DNA from: Aquatica leii
Taxonomy: Eukaryota; Arthropoda; Insecta; Coleoptera; Lampyridae
Direction: 5' to 3'
NCBI GenBank assembly: GCA_035610365.1
Contig: CM069432.1
Span: 172,110,035 to 172,174,034, forward strand
Length of the DNA: 64,000 nucleotides
Shown piece after piece: positions 11,563 through 23,100 of the stretch. The notes under the pieces are model-generated. The model was not told the origin of the DNA. It ran no database searches and saw only the letters and a list, made by a program, of their open reading frames with translations. Numbering within the stretch: the stretch's first letter is position 1; each line of letters opens with the position of its first letter. The position numbers were made by a program, and so were the translations under genes.

Positions 11563-12822
11563 TAGTGTTGGGCATAATCGATATATTTCCATAATCGAAA
11601 TAATCGAAATATCTCGTTTTGCATAATCGAATGATCATTCGTTGTTTCGATTATGAATAATGGCGCATGCGCAGTATTATCGATCATATGTTTCGATTTG
11701 AATCCGTGAGAAAACCTAATTTGTAGGAGTAGCAATTTAAATTTATCGCGCTTAGTTGCTGCCATCCTATTGGCCGAATAGTAGTATCCTCTTACAAATC
11801 CCGATTCGGTTGTTTTATTTTAGTTTTTTTTATTTGATTAAAAAAGGTTTTCTGATTACAACACTTTACTACATCTACAATATCTACATCTTATTATGGA
11901 TAATAATGAGCCTGAAATTAAATAATAATCAATCTAAAGTTAATGTTCTTTGGAATTAATAAATTTATTTCAGTCATCTACTAATTCTTGTAAAGTGGTT
12001 AGTTTAACATTTTCACTTTAATTATTAACAATTTCGGTGATAATTAAACGTATGATTGATCAAAAAGTAATTTAAAATGAAAGTTTCCAATATTTTGAAT
12101 ATTGCGCCGCGTGACTAGCTTAATTAGTCGATTACACACCTTATATTAATCATCCGAATGATTCGAGACATGGTGTCGAGTTCGCGTCGAGTCGTAGCGA
12201 GTCGTGTCGATTTCGATTATTTCGATATATTTGATATTTCATATCGCTCATAACGCTTCTCGGTTGTTTCAAATGAATGATGTTTCGATTATTTCGAATG
12301 ATTCGAGACATGGTCTCGAGTTCGTTTCGACTCGTAACGAGTCGTGTCGATTTCGATTATTTCGATATATTTGATATTTCATATCGCTCATAACGCTTCT
12401 CGGTTGTTTCAAATGAATGATGTTTCGATTATTTCGAATGATTCGAGACATGGTCTCGAGTTCGTTTCGACTCGTAACGAGTCGTGTCGATTTCGATTAT
12501 TTCGATATATTTGATATTTCATATCGCTCATAACGCTTCTCGGTTGTTTCAAATGAATGATGTTTCGATTATTTCGATTATTTCGATTATTTCGAATGAT
12601 TCGAGACATGGTCTCGAGTTCGTTTCGACTCGTATCGAGTCGTGTCGATTTCTATATATTTGACATTTTATATTTTGTATTATTCGTTGCATTCATTAGT
12701 ACTGCTTCTCGGTTGTTTCGAATGAATGATATATCGATTATTTCGAAAGTATAATCGAATGATCGATTATTTGGCTATAATCGATATATCTCGATTATAT
12801 CATTCATAATCGCCCAACACTA
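11563..12822. mobile_element. Non-autonomous hAT-like element (1.26 kb) with internal minisatellite
   Basis: The ends TAGTGTTGGGC (11563) and GCCCAACACTA (12812-12822) are inverted repeats. The 8-bp flank GTTTGTAA occurs on both sides (11555-11562 and 12823-12830). The inverted similarity continues inward (ATAATCGATATAT and its complement). No transposase frame is visible. It lies inside the 10930-14379 element and so inserted after it. Confidence 0.9.
12150..12745. repeat. Tandem minisatellite, unit about 140 bp, about four copies
   Basis: The phrase ATGATTCGAGACATGGT recurs at about 12160, 12297, 12437 and 12596, separated by about 140, 140 and 158 bp. Between them run TCGATTATTTCGA words and CGTTTCGACTCGTAACGAGTCGTGTCG. 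The last spacing is longer because the 9-bp word TTATTTCGA is expanded near 12570-12590. The short open frames here are repeat translations, not genes. Confidence 0.88.
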
Positions 12823-15750
12823 GTTTGTAAGTTATCTACAATTTCTGAATTCATTGTTCTTATTGCTGAGTTGTATTTAATTGAAATTTTTTTTTAGATC
12901 CATTCAATCTACTTTGTTGGATGAAAAGATACAGCAAACGAGACATGTTTTAACCAAGTAATTGGTCTGGATCAAGCAAAACAAATTTGTAAAAATATTT
13001 TAAATTTCATTTATGGTAAGAGGCTTCAAAGTATTTTATAGTTTATAGGTTAAAACTTAAAACATTAACTTTATATGTATATTAACGTAATGTGATTTCA
13101 AGTGCATTACTGCCAAACTTGACTTTCGTGTTGTATTTTATTTCACGACTATTTACAAAGCAATTCTTTATAATTACTTCAAAAACTTCAAAATTTAGTT
13201 TAGAAATTGCTAAAAAAGTGCATAAGTTATTTGAGTAGCATTACAATGTAATTTTTATTTTACAGTATCCATAAGAAAAAATTCAAATTGTGGTGCAGCT
13301 TTATAACACGCAATAAACACCAGAAGTAGTGGGTACGAAAGACGCCAATAAACATAAGCACAGAATGAATGTAAATAGGTTTTTTATATTTTTTAAAATT
13401 TTCTCAGTACATATATGGACATTGTATGTTAAGTTTCCAAATTGTTTTATTAATTAAATTAAAAATGATAATACCATTGTATGCATTTAATTTGTGTTAA
13501 ATTGCTAACGTTGCCAATGCTTTTAAAATTGCACACTATTTATGTGATGGCAAAGTACATATTATATTGCACAGATTTCACTGGCATTCTGCATTTAACT
13601 TGTATTAATATACATAACTTGCCGATATTGGTTCGATGCAATTTCTGCATTGGCAAGATTCATTCGGCAATATATCGGCCGGTGTGTCACCTGGTTACCG
13701 GCAGTGTACTTCATTTTAGTACATTGCCAGCATTCTGAGTGTCGGCTAAGGAGTACATTGCCAGTACAGATGTGTTTATTGGGTAAAGACAAGGTATTTT
13801 TGCATATTTGCATTTACTTTTGCTGTACATTAATCTAGTAAGTATTTGGATTCCTATAATAAAAATAATGGATAAAAGCTCTAGAAAAATGAGAGAATGT
13901 GTAAATAAAAAAGTTCGATTGTGTCTGAGTGAAAATGAACAAGTGGTCATTTTTCTGTGGACCAACCGGAGTTGTTGCATCTGGAAAATATCACTATTGG
14001 CATTTTGTATTGACTTTATTTGACGTGTGGCCATATTTTTTGTTAATATATAGATATGCACATATATTTTACCTACATATGAAGGTTCTATAAAAAAATG
14101 AATGTTTATTATACTTTAATTATATGTTCATTGAACCTCCATATGTATGTATTTTGTATGTTCATATGACTGTTCAATATATCTCCATATGGATGTAAAA
14201 TGTTTATCCACCTGGAGGTCCTATGGACATACTATGAAGATCTTTCCGTGACGGAATGATATATCCACTGGACCTCCATCCTTGCTCCATAATATTAAAT
14301 ATGGATGTTCGATGCACCTCCGGTATCCATGGTTGGTGTGTACATTTCATATCCATTGGATATGCTTGTGCTGTGTGGGAGGGTTAAGAAATGGTGGTAT
14401 TGTTTTTCGGCAAAACTCTTTTTAAAACTACAGGTCCAGAATACAGTAAGAACTGTGGAAACTCAGTTGCTTTCCAATGTTTAGAGTCATCAATACTTCT
14501 AAGACGTCTTGTAAAGTCTGAGGGAATACAATCAGTAAAGAAAATTAACTGTTCTGAAACGAGAACAGCTTGGTCAGTACTTAGTTTGTGTGGTGGGCGA
14601 CCAAACGGCCATGTATAAACTAAAAAGCGTTTTACGACTCCTAGACAAATTATGTGCATATAATCAAGAGGCACATCAGTTACAAGATCGACGTCTGGAA
14701 TATTTTGTACAATAGAACGACCTGTATGATAAAGTTGTGGCAGGAAAGCAAACTGGACCATGTAGGTATATATTCACCTTCTAGTGAACATTTAGTGCAT
14801 GAAAAATATCCACTATGGCGTTTAACAAATAAAACAGAAGACTTGGCTACCGCATCAAACAAAAACATAATAATTTTAAAACCATATTTACGTTCATTAA
14901 TTTGCATGCCATTATTTGTTAAATTCAATGCTTCATTTACAAAATCCTCCAGTAAGTCATTGAAATTTGAAAGTTTTCCATAACTCCAATAAGAATAACA
15001 TTATTTTTCACCTTTATGCTTTTATTTACATACATATAATATAAGATACAGTTGACTGTTCGAACTGTGACTCAAGGGTACTCCATCAATATTAATAGCT
15101 ACTTTTATTATGTCAGAACATGGATGTTTTCCTAATTTAGTATATTGTTCCTGAAGGGCTAATCCTGGAATTTTTGCAATTATCTTCAATAAGTCTTTAA
15201 TTGCAAAGGTGAAATTTTATGTTTAATACACCACTCACGAATCGTTTCAATATTACCTATTTCATCATTATTAATGGTATTGTTGCTATTTTCATTATTA
15301 TCTGATAAACCAAAAGAGGAATTATCACTAGAATTGTATTTATTTTTAAGATTTAGAGACTCATTATCAGAAGAATCCCATACATTCTCTAGATTATTGT
15401 TACCACAGTAATCCGTGACAACATTCAAATCAGATCAATTGGTATCATAATCACTTTCATAATTCCCATTATTGTACATAATACCCTCACTGTTTGATTG
15501 TGAATGATTTGTATCCATACCGTTTGCAGAAACGGCACTAACAAAATCATTCCTAAGACGATCGTTAATGCTAAAGCTCTCATTTGGTGGACTTGTTAAA
15601 GTATAGAATTATTCCTATGTTTTGAAGTACTTTCAATGAAGTTATTATACTCCTGACGTTGCTCCTGACTAATTAATCTCCGCAAATGCTTTTCACTAAT
15701 TCGACCTGCCATCTGCTGCGTCGCTTAGGCATACTGTAAATCCTGTATAT

Positions 15751-16274
15751 TAGTGATGTGTCGTTCGCCAAGGATTCGTTCAAAAAGAACAATTCAGTCT
15801 AGTAAATTAAATGAATTAATTCAGTATTTCCAAAAGAATCGATTTTTTATTGATTCACCGAACTAATTTTTAAAGTTGTTGCAACTCGAGTCGAGCTCGG
15901 AAGAATTCATATTTAAGTCCTACTAGAGAAAATTACAAAAGTTATCAACAAGTTAGTAACAAAAGAGGATTTAGAAATTACTAAATAGTTGTTTTTAACT
16001 TTAATAATGTAATGTTTGCACTTTGATCATAATTTTCAGATAAGACGAACTTGAATTCAAAAAGATGGCACTGAATTTACACTTGTCAGCAAAGTATATA
16101 ACATATGACGCTTTTAATAATTTTCAGTGCAGTGACCCTTTGGCTCAAACGGCACACCGCTCATGCTCAATAGGTGAGTGAATCAGTTGCGAACGAATCT
16201 TACTGAACGAATCTTTTTCTATAAGTGAATCAATGGAATTGATTCACTAAAAAGAATCGAACTTCCCATCTCTA
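15751..16274. mobile_element. hAT-type MITE (524 bp)
   Basis: The ends are TAGTGATGTGTCGTTCG (15751) and, inverted at the right, TAGAGATGGGAAGTTCG. The flanks CTGTATAT (15743-15750) and CTTTATAT (16275-16282) match at 7 of 8 bases, as expected of an aged 8-bp duplication. Both arms are full of GATTCGTTC/GAATCAATT words that pair with each other. No coding capacity. Confidence 0.85.
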
Positions 16275-16282
16275 CTTTATAT

Positions 16283-17677
16283 TATTACACTATAAAACAT
16301 AATAAAACCAAAAAATTAAAAAAAGCGGGAAATTTAGATGCTTTAAAATTTTCTAAATTACTGACTAGAGCATGATAGTCTTAAAACTATTGTTATCCTG
16401 CCTAAAGAGGAAAAATTTTTATATAAAACAGATGCTTCTATTAACAGGTGGGCATTTTTAAATACTCAAATACCATATTGTATCCAAATTTTATCTATCT
16501 AACTATAAAATAAACCAAATTAAAAACCGTACATATTCAGTTAATAGAAATAATAATAATAGAATTGAATGAATTATCATATAATTATTTATAAGAAATC
16601 TAAAATTAGGTATTTTAAATAAATACTGTCACTTTTATATAATCACAAAAATGTTATAATTTAACAATTATTACCTTTGAAATTATTTGTAGCTGATCCA
16701 ATGATTATAGCACACAAATATTCCGATAATGCTGATAATTATTCATAGCAGATTCTATAAATATAACGTACAAATATTCATATAATATTCACAAAGAATG
16801 TTCCAGGAATATTCTAAATATCTACAACATAAAACATGTTTATGGTAATATACCAATTATACAGATTGTGGCAAGTTCTAGAGTACACAGATGTAAGTAA
16901 ATAATGTGAAAAAAGTTCTAAAAGAATCCTCTAACACCGAAGCAAGAAAAGAATAGGAAATTGACTATGAAAGCTGTTGAAAGTTGACAAACGATTCAAA
17001 TAAGGATGAAGTATATGTGAACACAGCATTAAAGCAAGGTACCTGAGCTATGAATTATATGTAGAAATAGTACTAATAACGCGATTTAGAAACGAATATC
17101 AAAAATTAAAATTAGAACAAACTACAGGCATTATATTCAGAGAAATTATAATGGATATTTAATAGATAGAGAAATAAATACCAAGTAATAGCTGTACAAT
17201 GAAAACAAAAGCTGGAATAAATTGCATAGGTAATTATTTAATACCCAACGGCACTAATCGGAGAAAACAAAAGAATCTATCACCAAATGAATCATATATT
17301 CAAATTTTTACATAAACATCACTCCAAATTACCTATACACATTTAGCATAAAATAATTGCTATACAACGTCTTATCTAACAATAAGTCTTAATGACACAA
17401 GAGCATAATTTGATACAAAATAAGAAATTTTGTAAGTTTTAATTTTTAAATTAAAGACTTGGATGACAGTACAATTAAAAATAGAATATATACACTTAGT
17501 ATATAATTCAATGTCCATAAAATTCACAGAAAAGCAAACGGTAAAATTAAAATCATGTTTCGTCCTATAATCACAAAACTTTTTACAATTAAAAAAAACC
17601 ATTAAAAGTATTGCACAGGCTGCAACCAGCAATTAAAACGTTCATTACAACAATTTATAAATAAAGACGCGACTATA
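16283..17677. other. AT-rich intergenic stretch, nothing recognised
   Basis: The region lies downstream of LIN-9. It has only short frames that look like chance, and no repeat structure or RNA gene that I can support. The LIN-9 3' untranslated region should lie at its right end. Confidence 0.5.
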
Positions 17678-19837
17678 TCATTGTTTTGTTTCTGGTAAAC
17701 ACTTAATGAATGCCTGACCAAGACCTTTTTGAATATGCTTCATGTGTACTTCAACATGGTTTTGGAAGGCTAACTGGTTTGAAGCAGTCAATTTTCTTTT
17801 CACTACCTCCATAGTTCCTTGAAGAACTTGCAGTTCATATGCGTTTTGATCAGAATCAGATAGGCTCTTTACTTGAAGCATAAGCGCAGTAAGGTCTGTG
17901 ATTAACTCCAGAATAGAAGCATTGGTAACGGGACCTTTATCAGCAGCAATTACTGTGTTATTCCTTTGCACAATTTCAGTGGCTTCTTCTCGACACTTTT
18001 CTCTAAGCAAACTTGGAGCAAGCATTGCCGCTACACTAGGTTCAGGTGCGATCTCGTGACAATGCACTTGAATTTCATCCAAGTAATTTTTGAGATCATG
18101 ATTTAATTTCTCTAAGTCTATTAAAATGCTAGCATACTTTCTTTCAAAGTTGTCGGGCATTAAGGTTTCAAATGAGCTAAACTTTTCTGCTTCAGTATTC
18201 ATGCTTTTTAAAAGCTTAATTTTAGCTTTTTTTACTGTTAAAATTTTTGTCACTAAAACTATTTTTTCTAATAATTTTATGGGGAATGCACCAACTCGGC
18301 CATCTACTGGAGAAAGAGTAGGTCTGTTAACACCCGCACCTGCTAACAGAGGATCACGTTTTTTGTAATTGCTGTAAGTTGGGCTCTTATTTGTACTCAA
18401 AAAAGGTGACATTCCGTTGCGTGGACGAAATTTGTTTTGGAAATTATGTGTGGTCATAGTTTCTGGTGGTTCATTGGACAGAACTTCATAATCAGGTACC
18501 GAGTGTGTTCCTAAACCGTGCCTTTCAAAGGTTATCCTGTAAGTGTTATTAGAAGTATCTACAGCATCTATGCTACCTGTGAAAAGACCATCCTGTGGTT
18601 TACGTATGCGTGCTGTAACTTTAGTGCCAATTACTAATTGCATAGGAATCTCTGGTGGTAAATCTTTAAAACTAGATATATCAGTAGCTTTTCGTTGTTG
18701 TAGTGCTCGAATCTTATTACGTTTTTTCTCTAATTCTAACCGTTCTTCATTAAAAAATGCTTGAGAGCATCTACGTGGTTTCCCCATCATTCGTCTTATT
18801 TTTGTCCATTCGATTCGTGTTAAATCGCGAGTTTTTAATTCAGGGAAAGATTCTTTCAGACAAATACTAAAATCGTTTTCCCCAGCAAATAAACAACGAT
18901 CTATATTACTATAGAACCATTCATAACATACCCATTTATGAGCTTTCGGTAGCTTTAGTAAATTTCTTAACCTCATTCCTATTTTTTGTCCAATTTTACG
19001 ATCAGGCGATTGTTGTTGTGGCACTGGTGATGTGCTTTGAGGTCTACCATCTTTATTAACAGCATATTTCTTTGGTGTAGATTTCGGGGAATCTTTTGGA
19101 GTTCGTGTCGGTGTAATGATTTTCTGTTTTTTGTTAGATATGGGAGTTTGTTTTTTCGCTGAAGGTACCCGGTGATGTGGGGTATTTATGATGTCATCAT
19201 CATAATATAATTTGTTTTTCTTCCGAATTCTAGCAGGCATCCCTCTGGCGTTTAGCACTTGTGGTGGTTGCGAGGAACCTTGTTTTGGTGTCGACGGTGC
19301 ACCTACACGTTGAAGACCGAACATAGCAGGGCCAAGTTTTGGGATGTCTTCATCATCAAGCTCCATGTTGCTATCATCGTCATCGTCAACGATCTCTTGC
19401 TTAACGTGAATCTCGTCGTTGGTCATCTTTCTACCGTTCTTAAATTCCAGCAAAGCAGCTGCAGACTCACCTACAAAATTTTAATTAGTTTGATATGGTT
19501 AAACAAGGCGAAAATTGTTTTATTTGTGGTATTTATTATATAGGTTCTAAATGCGAGTATAAAAAATTTAACTTGAAACAGTGTGCATTGTATGTGTTTA
19601 GGTTCAAGATTTGAATTTGGCATTTGCACCATTTTCAAATTTGAACCTATAATTCCCACAAATTTTATAAACGAAATATGATCGTACAATATTAATGGAT
19701 ACACAACCTTTGATTTATCAAGCAAACACACTATTAAAACTGTACATTGATAACACCCGTATGCCCAAAAATCGCAACATTACATAAATAAACTTAAATG
19801 ATTATCAACGAAACTCACTTTCAAGTTCGTCTGCCAT
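17678..19837 (-). CDS. lin-9: LIN-9 / Mip130 / Aly family protein (MuvB core subunit)
   Basis: LIN-9 is a nuclear scaffold of the MuvB/DREAM complex that represses or activates cell-cycle genes; in flies its paralogue Aly acts in the testis complex tMAC. The gene has two coding exons. Exon 1 (19837-19819) encodes MADELE and ends before a GTGAGT donor. Exon 2 (19470-17678) follows a TTTTGTAG acceptor, and the split Ser codon keeps the frame. The 603-residue protein has an acidic N terminus (DDDDD, about 35), a basic Pro/Ser/Lys linker and a DIRP domain at about 171-270 (MRLRNLLKLPKAHKW, FAGENDFSICLKESFPELKT, MGKPRRCS). A Tudor-like fold follows at about 285-340 (VIGTKVTARIR, YRITFERHGLGTHSVPDYEV), then a long helical C-terminal half. 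No lesion is visible. The whole domain region is one exon. Its start is 297 bp from that of the divergent FAM187A-like gene. Confidence 0.95.
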
Positions 19838-20135
19838 ATTTTATTTGTAATGAACAAGGGAATTATGGGAGAACACAGGCGCGTAGCATCGCAATTTCGC
19901 CACATTCGAAAATAACTTTAATTCAAAGTTAAAGCTACGCCACTTGAATTCACCTTAAATAACGCAACTCAAAATCAAATTGATTTTAAAATGTAATTAC
20001 AATAATTATTAATTTGAAAAAAAATTGTTTAAACAAAAGTACAGTTGCGCAAAATCACTATTTGTCCCGCCTTAAAAACAACCGAAAATCAAATCGATTA
20101 CAATAATTTTTGGTCAATTTGTTGCTATCGCTGAT
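19838..20135. promoter_or_regulatory. Divergent promoter region between lin-9 and the FAM187A-like gene
   Basis: Only 298 bp separate the two ATG codons, which point away from each other, so both promoters and both 5' untranslated regions must fit here. No TATA box is obvious at a fixed distance. The sequence includes a GC-richer patch (CACAGGCGCGTAGCATCGC, about 19876). Shared regulation is an inference from spacing. Confidence 0.5.
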
Positions 20136-23100
20136 ATGATATTTAATTTTTTAAACTGCCTTATATTGTTTACAATATGTCGGTGTGACGACCTAATAAA
20201 AGATAAAGTAGAAAATGAAAAAAGTTGTAGGGAAAGAAACCGATTGGTAACTACCGATAAGGGCGACATCTTTATGTTAGTCGACGCTGTTCCTGGTCAA
20301 AAATTAATTTTGCAGTGTCATTTTTGGTAAGTCAAAATGTCTTTATTTATTTTTTAAATAATTTTAAAGAACCGCATTGCTTTTTTGACGTTCACATAAA
20401 ATAAAAGTGAATGCGTTTAAAATTTGTTGTACAAAAAAAATATATATAAATGGTAATTTTGTGAGATATTGTAAAACATTATTAATTAGCAATGATTAAC
20501 AAACAAACATTGTTCTAGCTGTTAAAATATTGTACATTTTTGTAGTTACGTAGTTAAATTGTTTTGCTTCTTACAGTATTATTATTATTATGATTATTGT
20601 TATTGTCATTGTTAACTTTTTTGCTTAGTAAATTTTACACTGCTAAAATTCACATACTAATTTTTGCACACTATTAAATATCGTACAGCTGTGACAAACG
20701 TTACGTCTTTTAGCTTTATTAAAACTTTTTGATTGTCGCATGAACCATGTTATTCACACAATGTTTGTTGAGAACTGTAGAAGTAGTATACTTTTTCTGC
20801 ATTTATCTTTGTGCTGTTAATGCTTTTAATAAATTGATTACTTTTCAGAAAAAATATACACCGTCTTTACATTATTTACAAAATTGAAGACGCGGCAAAA
20901 GAAACGAGAAAACTAAACTGTGATCCAATAACTTACACTGTTTATTACAAAGTTTTTTTTTAAATAGCTTCTTATTTTTAAGTTACATATAAGAAAAATG
21001 TGCATTTTCACGTTTGTTTTTTAAGTTATAATTTTTTTTGTCAATAATCCTTGCAATTAAACTTTAAATTTAGGTATTGTGCCAACGCATAAATTTCAAT
21101 TTATCGAAAAATGTTTGAAAATGGGGTTCATTAGTAGAATGTTTACTGTCGTTCTTGATTTTATACGCATAGCTTTAGACAGCTTTAAAGTGTAAATATC
21201 TGGCTCCTTTTTCTTTTTTGTTCTCTATTTTTATACAAGAATGTGACATTTTATACATGTATTAACTAATGTAAAATCTTTAATTAGTAGTCCGACAACC
21301 CATTCAGATTGAGTTTTACTCAGCTTATTAGTTTTTTTGAATAAAAAGTTTAGCTAATGAAGAACCTTGTGTATTCCACTCTGAGAAGCATTAATATATC
21401 GATAAGCTAAACAAAATCGATTTTGCTGATTTTATGGTGTTGGCAGAGACAACTGATAAACTTTAGTTTTTACAAAATAAAACGGGTTTTACTCCTACGA
21501 AACGAAATAAAAAAATTGAAACGTTCGTAAAGTTATTGTCAACTTCGAGTACGTTCACGAACTCATTGTCAACTTTCAGAACGCTTATCGAAGGATGTAG
21601 AAAATTCTCGACAAGATAACAAAAATATATAAAAACGGGTTAAAGGAATCATAGGTGAGTTTTTCGAAGTCGAAAGTATTAAGAAGACCGTTTAAATAAA
21701 TAAGTGGTTAACGCGTGTGTTAGAGATAAATATAAGGGAGTTCAAGTGTAAGTATCTTTAATGTAAACAAGTATCCGTTTTATTAATTATTATTAATATA
21801 AGAGTATGTTGGAACCCGAGCATATCAGTGGTGAATAAAAATGACGTAATAGTCCTTAAACAAACTGGTTCGACATACGCTGACCCCTTGAAGAGGGTCA
21901 AGGACGTTTTTAAAACCGATTCCATTAAAAACAAAATTAAAAACGTTACCAAAACAAAAGACGGTAACCTCTTAATGGTTATTGATAAAAAAAACGATAA
22001 ATCTGCAGTACAATCTATTAAAACGAAAATTAACAATGCAGAAACTAAATGGTTAATAAGAGGAGATCCTAATGTTACAACCGTTATTATAAAGGATCTA
22101 GATGAAACTACAACGGATATGGAGATTTCGGAGTCATTGAAGGTGTTACGGGATAATCATCCGCAAGTAAAGATTTTAAAATTAACTATATACGAAAAAC
22201 AGAATCCGGAAAAGCATTCGCGTTGGTGGATGCCAATACAAAAACGGCTAAAATGTTAATCGACAAAAAACTCATTAGATTCGGACTTCCATTATGCAGG
22301 ATCGAACAATCAGTGCAAATCGAGAAATGTTTTAAGTGTTGGAGTACGGATCATCGTACTAACAATTGCAAAGACCAAGACAGGGGCCACTTCTGCAGAA
22401 GATGTGGTAAGGAAGGACACCTTCTTAAGGATTGCGCCAAAGAACGCTTTTGCGTAATTTGTAATGAACAAGGGCACTCTCCTTGGACGGTCGCATGCAC
22501 GAAGTATAGAACCGCATTGAGCAGGGCTAAAGCGGCGCTGCTCCTACAATAACTCCGTTGAACTTTTACTGCGCACTTAGTGTTAATTTGCTTTACTCTT
22601 GAGTTTAATATCGAACTATTTTTTATTTTGACTATGTCGTTGAACATTTTACATTCGAATCTAAATTGCAAAGCCTAATTTAATATTATTACTCTTTCCG
22701 GTTACAACGTGACTAATTTCTTAGTGCTTGATTCTATTTTCTTGTAACTTTTAGTGTACTCAACATTCTGCAATGCAGTTTAAATCAAAGCTCCGTTGCT
22801 GTAGACCTATTACTGCATAATACTAACGTACTTAACACCGATATTTTAATTATTAGCGAGCCTAACGTAAAAAAATTTACTTAACTGCCAAGGTGCTATA
22901 TGGACCCACGTTCGGATGCATCGATCGTTAACTTTAACGACAAATGTCACGTTCGTTTAGTTACTTCTTTTGAAGGTGTCGTAGTTACTGAATGCAACAA
23001 TCTTTTAATTGCCTCTATTTACTGGTCACTTAATGAGCCCTTATCAACCTTCAAGAGAAGAATCTGCGAGATAGACAACTTAACTAAGTGCTTCGACCGA

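Larger units (their letters stand above)
10930..14379. mobile_element. TIR DNA element (3.45 kb) inserted in the tnp2-like pseudogene
   Basis: Perfect 12-bp inverted ends CCCACACAGCAC (10930-10941) and GTGCTGTGTGGG (14368-14379) mark the element. The pseudogene's conserved segments stop at one side and resume at the other. Subterminal zones repeat ATCCATTG/ATGGATAT words (10950-11050 and 14100-14360). No transposase could be read. Flanking triplets AAG and AGG may be a 3-bp target duplication with one change, so the superfamily is left open. A short candidate exon between TTTTTTTTAG and GTAAGAGG (about 12898-13015) has stops. Confidence 0.75.
10229..15713 (-). pseudogene. Multicopy insect 'transposase-domain' (tnp2-like) gene, broken and split
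   Basis: Pieces on the minus strand line up with a protein family that is repeated in many arthropod genomes. I know it as tnp2/KDZ-like 'transposase domain-containing'; the name is from memory. In order they are: a start near 15713 (MAGRISEKHLRRLISQEQ), IREWCIKHKISPLQL (about 15220), INIDGVPLSHSSNSQLY (about 15080), FDAVAKSSVLFVKRHSGYFS with a Cys pair (about 14820), PLDYMHIICLGVVKRFL (about 14650) and WKATEFPQFLLYSGPVVLKR (about 14450). A 3.45 kb element interrupts here. It resumes with RVAIRILISD (about 10915), HNIHSLLHIADDLQHGPLD (about 10780), ENYLQFLKKLIRKP and a C-terminal end near 10229. Several frameshifts and stops are present, so it is a pseudogene. Confidence 0.7.

Noticed and set aside
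12150..12745. CRISPR-like array
   Set aside because: The whole 140-bp unit repeats without unique spacers, and the genome is eukaryotic.
12269..12754. Several frames of 60-66 codons with repeated RNNRN residues
   Set aside because: They are translations of the 140-bp minisatellite and its TCGATTATT words.
17372..17632. 86-codon minus frame downstream of lin-9
   Set aside because: Low-complexity hydrophobic translation of AT-rich DNA with no family resemblance; lies in the expected 3' UTR or spacer.
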